Part shown: piece by piece, positions 7,973 to 17,978 of the stretch
Layout: every line of letters begins with the position of its first letter
How positions within the stretch are numbered: the stretch's first letter is position 1
Assembly: GCF_010093305.1 (NCBI RefSeq)
Contig: NZ_PDWS01000001.1
Coordinates: 310,001-374,000, forward strand
Reading direction: 5' to 3'
Origin: Pseudoxanthomonas sacheonensis
Lineage (GTDB): Bacteria > Pseudomonadota > Gammaproteobacteria > Xanthomonadales > Xanthomonadaceae
DNA: 64,000 nucleotides
Made by a program: the position numbers and the translations under genes
The notes under the pieces: generated by a model
Databases searched by the model: none
Told to the model about the DNA's origin: nothing
Seen by the model: only the letters and a program-made list of their open reading frames with translations

Positions 7973-8911
7973 TCAGTCCAGTTCCCGGTGGAAAGTGGCC
8001 ACCTCTTCCCAGCCTTGTTCGCGCGCATGCGCGGCCAGGCGTTCGGCCAGGTACACGGAGCGGTGCTTGCCGCCGGTGCAGCCGAAGGCGATGGTCACGT
8101 AGCTGCGCGTTTCCCCGCGCAGGCGCGGCAGCCAGGTGTCCAGGAAGGCGTTGACCTGGCCGACGTATTCGCTGACTTCCGGTTGCGCATCCAGGTAGTC
8201 GCGCACGCCGGCATCGCGCCCGGACAGCGGACGCAGCAGCGGATTCCAGTGCGGGTTGGGCAGTACGCGCGCATCGAACACGAAATCGGCGTCCGCCGGC
8301 ACCCCGCGCTTGTAGGCGAAGGACTCGAACAGCAGCGACAGCGAGGAGCCGTTGTTCAGCGCGAACTCGGCGATGATCCTGCGCCGCAGCTGGTGCACGT
8401 TGAGCGCGGTGGTGTCGATGATCACGTCCGCTTCGCTGCGCAGAGGCGCGGTGATCTCGCGCTCGCGGGAAATGGATTCCGGCAACGACAGGCCGAAGTG
8501 CGCCAGCGGATGCTTGCGGCGGGTGTCGGAATAACGGCGCAGCAGCACTTCATCGCTGGCGTCGAAGAACAGCAGTGTGCCGTGCAGCCCCAGTTCGGCT
8601 ACACCGGCCCGCCATTGGGCCAATTTCGACAAGTCGCTGTGGCGGTTGCGCACGTCGATGCCCACGGCGATCTTCTGCGGCAGCGCGTTGTCGCGCATCA
8701 GGCTGCGCACGAACGAGGGCAGCAGTTCCACCGGCAGGTTGTCGACGCAGTAGTAGTCCAGATCCTCGAAAGTCTTCAGCGCGACCGACTTGCCCGAGCC
8801 GGACAGTCCGCTGACGATGACCACGGTCGGCGCCGGACCGGTGGGCCGGGGCTCGGCAGGGTCCTCTTCGCGCAGCTGGCGCGATTCGGCCTCGGCGGGT
8901 CCGCCGCTCAT
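7973..8911 (-). CDS. rapZ: RNase adapter protein RapZ
   Basis: This 312-residue protein has a Walker A motif GLSGSGKS at 35-42 and the conserved C-terminal [16 protein letters not shown] expected for RapZ (YvcJ family). In E. coli RapZ binds the small RNA GlmZ and guides RNase E to control glucosamine-6-phosphate synthase. The N-terminal 25 residues are a charged Glu/Pro-rich extension. Its start overlaps the hprK stop by 4 bases. It belongs to the ptsN-hprK-rapZ block typical of the nitrogen-PTS neighbourhood. Confidence 0.95.
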   Translation of the reverse strand: MSGGPAEAESRQLREEDPAEPRPTGPAPTVVIVSGLSGSGKSVALKTFEDLDYYCVDNLPVELLPSFVRSLMRDNALPQKIAVGIDVRNRHSDLSKLAQWRAGVAELGLHGTLLFFDASDEVLLRRYSDTRRKHPLAHFGLSLPESISREREITAPLRSEADVIIDTTALNVHQLRRRIIAEFALNNGSSLSLLFESFAYKRGVPADADFVFDARVLPNPHWNPLLRPLSGRDAGVRDYLDAQPEVSEYVGQVNAFLDTWLPRLRGETRSYVTIAFGCTGGKHRSVYLAERLAAHAREQGWEEVATFHRELD

Positions 8912-9858
8912 GGGGTGGTGCGTTCCAGCAGGTTGCTGTGCCGGGCGATGAACATCGCCGCCGGGTCGATGCCTTTGGTGCGCAGGATGTGCAGGCGGGT
9001 GGCCGCCTCGGTGAGCACGGCCAGGTTGCGGCCGGGCATCACCGGCAGGGTGATCAGCGGCACGTCCAGGTCCAGCACGTGGCGGCTGCCGCTGTCGCCG
9101 GTCAGGCGTTCGTAGCCGTGCGGATTGGGTTCGGTCATGGGCCGGGTCAGATGGACGATCAGGCGCAGGTACTTGTTCTTCTTCACGGCGGTGTCGCCGA
9201 ACATGTCGCGCACGTTCAGCACGCCCAGGCCGCGGACCTCCAGCAGGTCCTGCAGCAGCTCAGGGCAGGTGCCGTCGAGCACGTCGGGAGCGATCTGGGT
9301 GAATTCGGGCGCATCGTCGGCCACCAGGCGGTGGCCGCGGCTGAGCAGTTCCAGCGCCAGTTCGCTTTTGCCCGACCCTGCCTCGCCGGTGATCAGCACG
9401 CCGATCGAATAGATTTCCATGAACACGCCGTGCAGCGTCACCCGCGGCGCCAGCGTGCGGGCCATGTGGTACGAAAGGTGGTTGAGCAGTTCGTGGCCGC
9501 GCTTGGGCGAAACCCACAAGGGCGTTTCCGATTCTTCGGCCGCCGCGCGCAGGTCTTCGGGGCAGGACTGGTTCTTGCTGATCACCAGCGCCAATGGGCG
9601 GTACTGCACGATCTTCTCGATGGTTTCCCAGCGTTGCCGCGAATCCAGCGAATCCAGCCAGGCCAGTTCCTCGCTGCCCAGGATCTGCACTTTGTTGGGA
9701 TAGATGGCGTTGAGGTAGCCGGCCAGCGAAGGCCGGCGGGCGATGGTGTCCACCGCTTCCAGCATGCGCCGCTCGCCGGCGACCCCGGCCAGCCAGCGCA
9801 AGGCGAGCTTGTCTTTCTGCTGGTCGAACAATTCGCGGGCGGTGATGCTGGTGGTCAT
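8908..9858 (-). CDS. hprK: HPr kinase/phosphorylase
   Basis: The 316-residue protein has an N-terminal DRTGG-like domain and a C-terminal kinase domain with Walker A GEAGSGKS at 158-165. LVADDAPEF and the [16 protein letters not shown] signature of HprK follow. It would phosphorylate or dephosphorylate Ser46 of HPr (6735-7004). It starts 4 bases inside the ptsN stop, so it is co-translated with ptsN. Proteobacterial HprK is generally tied to regulation rather than to Gram-positive-style catabolite repression. Confidence 0.95.
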   Translation of the reverse strand: MTTSITARELFDQQKDKLALRWLAGVAGERRMLEAVDTIARRPSLAGYLNAIYPNKVQILGSEELAWLDSLDSRQRWETIEKIVQYRPLALVISKNQSCPEDLRAAAEESETPLWVSPKRGHELLNHLSYHMARTLAPRVTLHGVFMEIYSIGVLITGEAGSGKSELALELLSRGHRLVADDAPEFTQIAPDVLDGTCPELLQDLLEVRGLGVLNVRDMFGDTAVKKNKYLRLIVHLTRPMTEPNPHGYERLTGDSGSRHVLDLDVPLITLPVMPGRNLAVLTEAATRLHILRTKGIDPAAMFIARHSNLLERTTP

Positions 9859-10319
9859 ACGGAGGCTTCGGATGAGTGGGGTTCGTCCAGCAACAGCTTA
9901 CGCATCGATTGCGCATCGGGTGCGTCGCGCAGTGCGGTGCGGAAGCGCGCGTCGGAAAAGCGCTCGGCCAGCTCCGACAGCAGTATGAGGTGCTGCTGGG
10001 TGTAATGATCGGGCACGGCCATCGCAAACACCAGATCGACGTCCTGGCCGTCGGCTGCGTGGAAATCGACCGCCGGTTGCAGCCGCAGCAGAACCCCGCG
10101 GGGCGCTTCCAGCGTAGGCGAGCGGCCGTGCGGGATGGCGATGCCATGGCCGATGCCGGTACTCCCCAGTTTTTCGCGCGCCTGCAGGCTGGCGCGAAGA
10201 TCGTCGGCGCCGGCCTGGCGGCAGGCCAGCAGGCCGGCGGCCACTTCCAGCACCGCCTCGCGGTCGGCCACGTTCAATAGAGAGGCGCGAACGTCCGCCA
10301 ACTGGTCGGCAAGGGGCAT
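9855..10319 (-). CDS. ptsN: PTS IIA-like nitrogen-regulatory protein PtsN (EIIA-Ntr)
   Basis: The protein has 154 residues with phospho-acceptor His64 in [31 protein letters not shown] and a C-terminal [18 protein letters not shown] complete the EIIA-fructose-like fold. EIIA-Ntr signals nitrogen and potassium status, and its state depends on EI/HPr-type phosphate transfer; both ptsI and ptsH lie about 3-5 kb downstream. The rpoN-hpf-ptsN order is the textbook arrangement. Confidence 0.95.
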   Translation of the reverse strand: MPLADQLADVRASLLNVADREAVLEVAAGLLACRQAGADDLRASLQAREKLGSTGIGHGIAIPHGRSPTLEAPRGVLLRLQPAVDFHAADGQDVDLVFAMAVPDHYTQQHLILLSELAERFSDARFRTALRDAPDAQSMRKLLLDEPHSSEASV

Positions 10320-10328
10320 GCGGGGAGG

Positions 10329-10484
10329 TCAGGAAATACGGGAAACAACCGAAGACGGCAAAGAGGCGGCGGCGATGGCCGCTGCCTCCTCCACGCTTTG
10401 CATCCGCGTGCCGCCAACCGGCGTGCCATCGACCGACATGCTGTCGCTCGGCGCGCTGTCAGTCGGAGCGCTGTCAATCGGCAT
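10329..10484 (-). CDS. Candidate 51-residue small protein between hpf and ptsN
   Basis: An ATG at 10482-10484 overlaps the end of hpf in another frame, and an open frame of 51 codons runs to a TGA at 10329, 9 bases before ptsN. The peptide begins MPIDSAPTDSAPSDSMSVDG (a DSAP/DS repeat) and ends in an Ala-rich helix. Third-position GC is about 75%, compatible with coding here. No strong ribosome site is visible. It may be a real small protein or spacer whose 15-base repeat keeps the frame open. Confidence 0.3.
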   Translation of the reverse strand: MPIDSAPTDSAPSDSMSVDGTPVGGTRMQSVEEAAAIAAASLPSSVVSRIS

Positions 10485-10791
10485 TTTCGCCGCGCGGCCC
10501 GCGTTCTTTGTCGATCTTCTTCTGCTTGTGCTTCAACAGCAGCCGGTCCAGTTTGTCGGCCAGGATGTCGATGGCGGCGTACATGGTTTCCGCGCCAGCG
10601 TCGGCATGCAGGGTGCGGCCGGCCAGGCTGAGCGTGGCTTCGGCGAGGTAGTCGGGTTTGCGTATGCCCAGTTGGGCCCGGACTTCCAATGGCTGGTCGA
10701 AATGCCGTTCAAGGCGCTTGAACTTGCTTTCAACGTACTCCCGCATCGCGGGGGTGACTTCGATCTGCTGGCCATGGGTCTCGATACGCAT
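10474..10791 (-). CDS. hpf: Ribosome hibernation promoting factor (HPF/YhbH)
   Basis: The 105-residue short HPF form begins MRIETHGQQIEVTPAMREYV and has the family pattern of a beta-alpha-beta-beta-beta-alpha fold, with basic surface residues (ESKFKRLERHF). It contains the AGRTLHADAGAETMYAAIDIL stretch in two parts and a lysine-rich tail (LLLKHKQKK). It binds 30S subunits in stationary phase. The upstream in-frame Met codons were rejected because the homologous domain starts at 10791. It lies between rpoN and ptsN as in most gammaproteobacteria. Confidence 0.94.
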   Translation of the reverse strand: MRIETHGQQIEVTPAMREYVESKFKRLERHFDQPLEVRAQLGIRKPDYLAEATLSLAGRTLHADAGAETMYAAIDILADKLDRLLLKHKQKKIDKERGPRGENAD

Positions 10792-10959
10792 CGCTTGCCT
10801 CCTTACGGTTCGATGGGCCGCGTTGTTCGCGGGTGACACTGCCTTGCTTGTGACCTCGGGTGATGGATGAAGTTCGGCCTCCTTGAGGATTCGTAATGGC
10901 GCTGAAAGGAATTCAGCGTTCCGGTTCATCATGAACCATGGCTCCTTATGGGAGCGTTA

Positions 10960-12399
10960 TCAACCGATGCGCACGCGCTCATGCGAGGAAAGTATCTCCA
11001 TGGCCTCACGATACTTCGCCACGGTGCGGCGCGCCACCGGTACGCCGGAACTCTTGAGCAGGTCGGCCAGCTTGGCGTCGGACAGCGGCTTGCGTGGATT
11101 CTCGCCTTCGATCAGGCGGCGGATCATCGACTGGATGGCGATGCTGGACGCTTCGCCGCCGCCCTCGGTGCTGACGCCGGAGGCGAAGAACGCGCGCAAC
11201 GGCAAGGTTCCACGCGGGGTGCGCACGTACTTGCGGGCGATGGCGCGTGAAACCGTGGATTCGTGAAGGCCGACTTCGGTCGCCACTTCCCGCAGGGTCA
11301 GCGGCCGCAAGGCCTGCTCGCCGAATTCCAGGAAGCCGGCCTGCTGCCGCAACAGGCAGCGGGTGACCTTGAGCAGGGTGTCGCCGCGGGCTTCCAGGCT
11401 CTTCAGCAGCCAGCGGGCTTCCTGCAGGTGGCCGCGCAGGTAGCCGGCGTCGTTCTCCCCGCATTTGCGGATCATCTGCTCGTAGCCGCTGTGGATGGTG
11501 ATGCGGGGCAGGTTGTTGCCGGCCAATGCCGCGCGCCAGATGCCGCGCTGGCGCCAGACCACGCAATCGGGGACCACGTAGGTGTCGTGGGTCAGCTCGC
11601 CGATCTGCGCGCCCGGCTTGGGGTCGAGCGAGCGCAACAGGTGTACTGCTTCCTCCACTTCCTCCACCGGCCGCTTGAGTTCGGCCGCCAGTCCCGCGAT
11701 GCCGCTTTTCGGCAGGCGCTCCAGCGACGCGCCGTCGACGATCTGCAGGGCCAGCGCCTTGCCGGGAGTGTCCTCGCTCAACACCGCCAGTTGCAGGTGC
11801 AGGCATTCGCCCAGGGTACGGGCGGCCACGCCGACCGGATCGAAGCGCTGCAGCTGGTGCAATACGGTGAGGATTTCGTCTTCGCCGGCGGTCGTTTCGG
11901 GAAGCAGCGTCTCGGCGATGCCCGACAGCGGTTCGCGCAGGTAGCCGTCGTCCTCCAGCGCGTCGATCAGCGCGGCGCCGATCCTGCGGTCGCGCGGCGA
12001 CAGGTGCGAAAGGTGGAGCTGCCAGAGCAGATGGTCTTGCAGGGTCTCGGTTTCGGCGACGCGTTCGGCCGCCGTGCCCTGATCGTCGTCGTCGTCGAAG
12101 AAACCGCCGCTACCGTGGCTGACGCCATCCATGGACCAGGGCGCTTCGTCGGGCGACCAGTCGTCGCTTTCGCTGTCGCTGGGGGTTTCGCGGGGATCCT
12201 CGGGCGGGGTGTCGGCGGGCGCCGTATCGTCGCCGCTGGGGGCGCTGTCGTCCCAGTCCAGCAGGGGGTTGGTTTCCACCGCCTCGGTGATCTCGATCTC
12301 GAGTTCGGCCGCGGACATCTGCAGCAAGCGGATGGCCTGACGCAGTTGCGGCGTCATGACCAGTTGCTGACCCAGCGATGTCTGGAGGCGTGGCTTCAT
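10960..12399 (-). CDS. rpoN: RNA polymerase sigma-54 factor
   Basis: The 479 residues follow sigma-54 order. A Gln-rich activator-contact region (MKPRLQTSLGQQLVMTPQLR) comes first, then a very acidic linker (about 50-110, many D/S/P), the core-binding region, a helix-turn-helix (REVATEVGLHESTVSRAI) and the RpoN box ARRTVAKYRE near the C-terminus. The start at 12399 is preferred over a Met 11 codons upstream because it begins the conserved region. It recognises -24/-12 promoters. It is 51 bases downstream of lptB. Confidence 0.96.
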   Translation of the reverse strand: MKPRLQTSLGQQLVMTPQLRQAIRLLQMSAAELEIEITEAVETNPLLDWDDSAPSGDDTAPADTPPEDPRETPSDSESDDWSPDEAPWSMDGVSHGSGGFFDDDDDQGTAAERVAETETLQDHLLWQLHLSHLSPRDRRIGAALIDALEDDGYLREPLSGIAETLLPETTAGEDEILTVLHQLQRFDPVGVAARTLGECLHLQLAVLSEDTPGKALALQIVDGASLERLPKSGIAGLAAELKRPVEEVEEAVHLLRSLDPKPGAQIGELTHDTYVVPDCVVWRQRGIWRAALAGNNLPRITIHSGYEQMIRKCGENDAGYLRGHLQEARWLLKSLEARGDTLLKVTRCLLRQQAGFLEFGEQALRPLTLREVATEVGLHESTVSRAIARKYVRTPRGTLPLRAFFASGVSTEGGGEASSIAIQSMIRRLIEGENPRKPLSDAKLADLLKSSGVPVARRTVAKYREAMEILSSHERVRIG

Positions 12400-12450
12400 T
12401 TCCGCAATCCGAAATACGAGTGTGCGCGGCATCAGGCCGCGCGACGCGCA

Positions 12451-13170
12451 TCAGAGGCGGAAAGTTTCCCCAAGGTACACGCGACGCACGTCCGGATTTG
12501 CCAGCAGCGTGTCCGGTGCCCCCTGCGCCAGTACGCTACCTTCGTTGAGAATATACGCCCGGTCGCAGATTCCCAAGGTCTCGCGCACGTTGTGGTCGGT
12601 AATCAGCACGCCGATGCCGCGATTCTTGAGGTGCTTCACGATCCGCTGGATCTCGCCGACCGAGATGGGGTCGACGCCGGCGAAAGGCTCGTCCAGCAAC
12701 ATCAGTCTGGGTTTGGCGGCCAGGGCGCGGGCGATCTCGCAGCGCCGGCGTTCGCCGCCGGAGAGGCTGGCGCCCAGCTGGTCGGCCACGTGGCTGATCT
12801 GCAGTTCATCCAGCAGCGCGGCCAGTTCCTTGTCCACGCCGGCCGAATCCAGGTCTTCGCGCAGCTCCAGCACCAGGCGGATGTTGTCCGACACGGTGAG
12901 CTTGCGGAACACCGAGGGCTCCTGCGGCAGATAGCCCACGCCCAGCTTGGCGCGCTTGTACATGGGCTCGGCGGTTATGTCGCGGCCGTCCAGCTCGATC
13001 TTGCCGGCGTCGGCGGCCACCAGGCCGACGATCATGTAGAAACAGGTGGTCTTGCCGGCGCCGTTGGGGCCCAGCAGGCCGACCACTTCGCCCGCGTCCA
13101 GGGTCAGGCCGAAATCGGCCACGACTTCGCGCTGTCTGTAGTGCTTGCGCAGGCCCTGGGCGGAAAGCAT
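12451..13170 (-). CDS. lptB: LPS export ABC transporter ATP-binding protein LptB
   Basis: The 239-residue ABC ATPase has Walker [10 protein letters not shown] (34-42), signature [15 protein letters not shown] and Walker [14 protein letters not shown]. LptB powers lipopolysaccharide extraction from the inner membrane together with LptF/G (not in the window), LptC and LptA. It starts on the same base at which lptA ends (1-base overlap), so the lptC-lptA-lptB run is one transcriptional unit. Confidence 0.97.
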   Translation of the reverse strand: MLSAQGLRKHYRQREVVADFGLTLDAGEVVGLLGPNGAGKTTCFYMIVGLVAADAGKIELDGRDITAEPMYKRAKLGVGYLPQEPSVFRKLTVSDNIRLVLELREDLDSAGVDKELAALLDELQISHVADQLGASLSGGERRRCEIARALAAKPRLMLLDEPFAGVDPISVGEIQRIVKHLKNRGIGVLITDHNVRETLGICDRAYILNEGSVLAQGAPDTLLANPDVRRVYLGETFRL

Positions 13171-13691
13171 TACTTGGTGTCCTCGGGTTTTTTCGCGGCG
13201 CCGGCCGATTTCGGCTGGATCACAGTCTTCACGCGCGTGCCGTCTCCGCCGCTCTGCATATTGCCGGTCTTGGTGTTGTAGACCATGCGCTGGCCGCTAT
13301 TCGAACCGCGAGGGGACTTCACCGTGTAGTTCCCAATCAGGGTGATGGTTTCGGTGGTCATGTCGTACTCGATACGATTGGCCGTGGCATCCATCCATGT
13401 GCCGTCGTCCTGTTGCTGCCTCAGCTTCACCGGGCTACCCGTAAAAACCGCCTTGGACGGGTCGCCGTCACGCTGGGTGAGTTCCGCGCGCTGAGCGGCT
13501 ATGTCCAAGGTTCCCTGCTTGAGCGTTACGTTGCCGGTCCAGACGTTGGTGCTGTTGCCATCCATTACGCCTTCCTGGTTATTGGAATCCAGGTAGATGG
13601 GCTGGTTGCGATCGGACGACTTCGCCCACGCCAGCGCCGGTATCGACAGGGCGATTATGGCAATGAGGCTAGCGCGCAGACGTGGGTTCAT
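13170..13691 (-). CDS. lptA: LPS transport periplasmic protein LptA
   Basis: The protein has 173 residues with a signal peptide ([20 protein letters not shown]...A). The OstA/LptA beta-jellyroll domain follows: [20 protein letters not shown] and [19 protein letters not shown] low-complexity tail ([13 protein letters not shown]) ends it. LptA forms the periplasmic bridge for LPS. It overlaps the lptC end by 23 bases and the lptB start by one base, which places it firmly in the Lpt operon. Confidence 0.94.
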   Translation of the reverse strand: MNPRLRASLIAIIALSIPALAWAKSSDRNQPIYLDSNNQEGVMDGNSTNVWTGNVTLKQGTLDIAAQRAELTQRDGDPSKAVFTGSPVKLRQQQDDGTWMDATANRIEYDMTTETITLIGNYTVKSPRGSNSGQRMVYNTKTGNMQSGGDGTRVKTVIQPKSAGAAKKPEDTK

Positions 13692-14232
13692 ATCGGGTCT
13701 TTACCTGGGACTTGAAGGTGTATTGTTTGGTTTTGGTGTTGGTTTCAAAACCTACACCGCTGAGTATAGAACCCGGACGGGTGATGGTGACCGCATCGTC
13801 GGTGGAAGCGAGGTTTTTGCGGGGGAATACGTTCAGTCGCTGGGTATCGAAGGTCGTGGGCACGGCCGCATCCTTTGGACTGGTGCCTTTGACGTCCCCG
13901 GACAGCCGCATTTCATCGCCCCTGGCGCTGACCCAGGCGGTCCGGGAACGCATTTCCCAATGGTGCCCCTGGCTGTCGGGAAGCAGGAACAGCGGCGTGG
14001 CGATGGTGAAGGTCTGGTCCTTGGGATTGCGCTGCATTTCGGGCGCACGCAGGGTGATCGACTCCTGGCCCTGATCGTCCAGGCTGATCACCTCGAAGTT
14101 CCGCATGAGGTAGTCGGGGCGCTCGGAAGACGGGGCGTCCGGTTCGGCGACATCGCGCTGCTTCCAGGCCGACCAGCCGCTAAGGATCGCGGCCGCCAGC
14201 AACACCAGGCCCAGCACCATGCGCCAGTTCAT
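13669..14232 (-). CDS. lptC: LPS export system protein LptC
   Basis: This 187-residue bitopic protein has one N-terminal membrane helix (MNWRMVLGLVLLAAAILSGW). A periplasmic LptC domain follows: YLMRNFEVISLDDQGQESIT, LFLLPDSQGHHWEMRSRTAW and LNVFPRKNLASTDDAVTITR. It docks on LptB2FG and hands LPS to LptA. Its start overlaps the kdsC stop by 4 bases and its end overlaps lptA by 23 bases. Confidence 0.93.
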   Translation of the reverse strand: MNWRMVLGLVLLAAAILSGWSAWKQRDVAEPDAPSSERPDYLMRNFEVISLDDQGQESITLRAPEMQRNPKDQTFTIATPLFLLPDSQGHHWEMRSRTAWVSARGDEMRLSGDVKGTSPKDAAVPTTFDTQRLNVFPRKNLASTDDAVTITRPGSILSGVGFETNTKTKQYTFKSQVKTRYEPTSAR

Positions 14233-14777
14233 CGCGTCCACTCCGCCAGCAGCGCTTCGGTGCGGCCTTGCGCGTCCAGCAGCAGATCGCACAGCTCGCG
14301 TGCGGCGCCCTGGCCGCCGTGCGCGGAGGTGACCCAATGCACGCGTCCGGCGATCCAGCGATGCGCGTTGCCGGGCGCCACGGCCAGCCCCACGGCGCGC
14401 AGCGGCGCCAGATCGGGAAGGTCGTCGCCCATGAAAGCCACTTCGTCCAAACCTATTCCCTGGCGCTCGCACAGCGCCCGCACCTGGCCCAGTTTGTCCT
14501 TGGCGCCGGTGAATACTTCGATGCCGAGTTCGGCGGCGCGCCTCTCGGCGGCCTTGCTGTTGCGCGCGGTGATCAGGGCTACCGCAATGCCCGCTTTCTT
14601 CAGCAGCACCAGCCCTTGTCCGTCGAGGATGTGGAACGCCTTCGACTCGCCGCCCTCGTCGTCGTAATAGAGACGTCCATCGGTCAGCGTGCCATCCACG
14701 TCGAAACAGGCCAGCTTGATTCTGGCGGCGCGGGCAAGCAGTTCGGCGTTGATGTCGGTGAGGGGAGAGGCGGTCAT
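14229..14777 (-). CDS. kdsC: 3-deoxy-D-manno-octulosonate 8-phosphate phosphatase KdsC
   Basis: The 182-residue HAD-family phosphatase has the catalytic FDVDGTLTDG (D26, D28), a lysine after ALITARNSKAAERRA, and the Mg-binding GDDLPD. It releases Kdo from Kdo-8-phosphate in the inner-core pathway. The C-terminal extension (LLLDAQGRTEALLAEWTR) is slightly longer than in E. coli. It lies between kdsD and lptC, joining Kdo synthesis with LPS export. Confidence 0.95.
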   Translation of the reverse strand: MTASPLTDINAELLARAARIKLACFDVDGTLTDGRLYYDDEGGESKAFHILDGQGLVLLKKAGIAVALITARNSKAAERRAAELGIEVFTGAKDKLGQVRALCERQGIGLDEVAFMGDDLPDLAPLRAVGLAVAPGNAHRWIAGRVHWVTSAHGGQGAARELCDLLLDAQGRTEALLAEWTR

Positions 14778-14877
14778 GGGAATGGGGAATGGAAGATAGG
14801 GAATGGGAAGTTCGGAAGCTGAGCGGGAAAGGTTTCTTCGCTGCTGCGATTCCCCATTCCCTATTCTCCATTCCCGG
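14778..14877. repeat. Imperfect GGGAATGG inverted repeat between kdsC and kdsD
   Basis: The left part (14778-14810) holds repeated GGGAATGG/GGAATGG units, and 14851-14877 holds their complement with small differences. GGGAATGGxGAATxG-type intergenic repeats are familiar in Xanthomonadaceae chromosomes. It separates kdsC from kdsD by 103 bases and could form a long hairpin in the mRNA. Confidence 0.6.
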
Positions 14878-14880
14878 CCT

Positions 14881-15885
14881 TTAGACCACGCGCGCGCGCA
14901 ACAGGTCGTGAATATTGAGCGCGCCCACGGCGCGGCCGGCTTCGTCCACCACGATCAGGCCGCTGATCTTGTGGGTTTCCATCAGGCGCGCCGCTTCCAC
15001 CGCCAGTTGGTCGGCGGCTATGGTTTTTGGGCCGCGCGTCATCACATCGGCGATCATCGCCGTGCGCACGTCGAGCGTGGCATCGTCCAGGGTGCGGCGC
15101 AGATCGCCATCGGTGAACAGCCCGACCAACTTGCCCGAGTCGTCGACCACGGCGGTCATGCCAAGGCGCTTGCGGCTCATTTCCACCAGCGCTTCGCTGA
15201 GCGTGGCGTCCAGGCCGACCCGCGGCACGTCATCGCCGGCATGCATCACGTCGGTGATGTGCAGCAGCAGGCGGCGGCCCAGGCTGCCGGCCGGATGCGA
15301 GCGGGCGAAGTCGTCGGCGGTGAAGCCGCGCGCTTCCAGCAACGCCACGGCCAGCGCGTCGCCCATGGCCAGGGTGGCGGTGGTGCTGGAGGTGGGCGCC
15401 AGGTCCAGCGGGCAGGCTTCGGCGGGCACGCTGACATCCAGGTGCACGTCGGACTCGCGCGCCAGCGTCGATTGCGGCCTACCGGTCATCGCGATGACCG
15501 CATTGCCCTGGCGCTTGAGCACCGGCAACAGGGTCAGGACTTCGTCGGATTCGCCCGAATAGGACAAGGCCAGCACCACGTCCGCATCGGTGATCATGCC
15601 CAGGTCGCCGTGGCCGGCTTCGCCCGGATGCACATAGAAAGCCGGGGTGCCGGTGGAGGCCAGGGTAGCGGCGATCTTGCGCGCGATATGTCCGGACTTG
15701 CCCATCCCAGTGGCGACCACGCGGCCCCGGCAGGCGAGGATCAGCTGGCAAGCCGCCGAGAATCCTCCATCGATCCGGGTCGCCAGATGTTCCAGCGCAC
15801 GGGCCTCGATTTCGACCACACGGCGGCCGCTGGCGGCCAGGCTGGCGTCGGTCGGTTGGGCGGTCTGGGGCAGCAACTCGGGCAT
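14881..15885 (-). CDS. kdsD: D-arabinose 5-phosphate isomerase KdsD
   Basis: The 334-residue protein has an N-terminal SIS sugar-isomerase domain (VVATGMGKSGHIARKIAATL, FYVHPGEAGHGDLGMI). Two C-terminal CBS domains follow from about residue 205. It converts ribulose 5-phosphate to arabinose 5-phosphate, the first step to Kdo. It is transcribed ahead of kdsC, lptC, lptA and lptB. It is divergent from the bolA-type gene, with 53 bases between the chosen starts. Confidence 0.96.
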   Translation of the reverse strand: MPELLPQTAQPTDASLAASGRRVVEIEARALEHLATRIDGGFSAACQLILACRGRVVATGMGKSGHIARKIAATLASTGTPAFYVHPGEAGHGDLGMITDADVVLALSYSGESDEVLTLLPVLKRQGNAVIAMTGRPQSTLARESDVHLDVSVPAEACPLDLAPTSSTTATLAMGDALAVALLEARGFTADDFARSHPAGSLGRRLLLHITDVMHAGDDVPRVGLDATLSEALVEMSRKRLGMTAVVDDSGKLVGLFTDGDLRRTLDDATLDVRTAMIADVMTRGPKTIAADQLAVEAARLMETHKISGLIVVDEAGRAVGALNIHDLLRARVV

Positions 15886-15938
15886 GCGGGCGCCGGGCGG
15901 AGGTTAGAATGACCGTTCATTTTATAAGGAAAGGCACG

Positions 15939-17521
<1,583 letters not shown>

Positions 17522-17546
17522 GCTCGATGACCCTGGGCAGGCCGAT

Positions 17547-17873
17547 ATGAACGCAAAACTCTCCAAACCGCGCAGCCGTTTCTCGACCCGCCGCAAGGCC
17601 TTGCTGGGCCTGGTGGTGATCGCCCTGGGCGTGATCGGCTGGCTGCAGTACGTCGGCGCCGCCGGCATCAGCGGCATTCCCACCAAGGACATGGACTGGA
17701 ACGCAGATGGCACGGTTACCCAGACGGAAATCATGCAGGCGTTCTATGCGGTCGGCGTAACCAAGACCCGCGAAGGACGGCGCGAATGCAGCGAGTACTA
17801 CTGGCGCGAAGACAAGCGCGGTATCCGCGTCGATTGCCGCACCACCATGGCGGCTGAGCCGGAGAAGAAATAA
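17547..17873 (+). CDS. Small membrane-anchored protein with one EF-hand-like loop
   Basis: The protein has 108 residues: a basic N-terminus (KPRSRFSTRRK), one membrane helix at about 19-33, then a periplasmic part. Residues 50-61 read DWNADGTVTQTE, an exact match to the 12-residue EF-hand calcium loop (D1, N3, D5, G6, V8, E12). Two cysteines follow (ECSEYYW, VDCRTT). I know no named family. It lies 25 bases after murA and ends at a terminator, so it is probably co-transcribed with murA. Confidence 0.75.
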   Translation: MNAKLSKPRSRFSTRRKALLGLVVIALGVIGWLQYVGAAGISGIPTKDMDWNADGTVTQTEIMQAFYAVGVTKTREGRRECSEYYWREDKRGIRVDCRTTMAAEPEKK

Positions 17874-17901
17874 AAAAAGCCCGGCGATGCCGGGCTTTTT
17901 C
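17873..17901. terminator. Rho-independent terminator, probably bidirectional
   Basis: AGCCCGGC at 17878-17885 and GCCGGGCT at 17889-17896 form an 8-bp stem with a 3-base loop. It is preceded by a run of A and followed by TTTTT. It ends the murA transcript and could also stop minus-strand transcripts of the DUF3108 genes. Confidence 0.9.
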
Positions 17902-17909
17902 TGCAGAGC

Positions 17910-17930
17910 GTAGGACGGGCACTGCCCGCC
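17910..17930. repeat. Single GTAG-type REP
   Basis: GTAGGACGGGCACTGCCCGCC contains a short GGGC/GCCC hairpin and begins with the GTAG tetranucleotide. It lies just after the terminator and before the DUF3108 gene's 3' end. Confidence 0.5.
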
Positions 17931-17978
17931 AGCCATAGTACCGGGCAGGCTCTACAAGATTGCCTGGGCCATTATCCG

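Noticed and set aside
11263..13281. Long plus-strand open frame opposite rpoN and lptB
   Set aside because: Same cause: high third-position GC on the real genes keeps the opposite strand open; no domain is visible.
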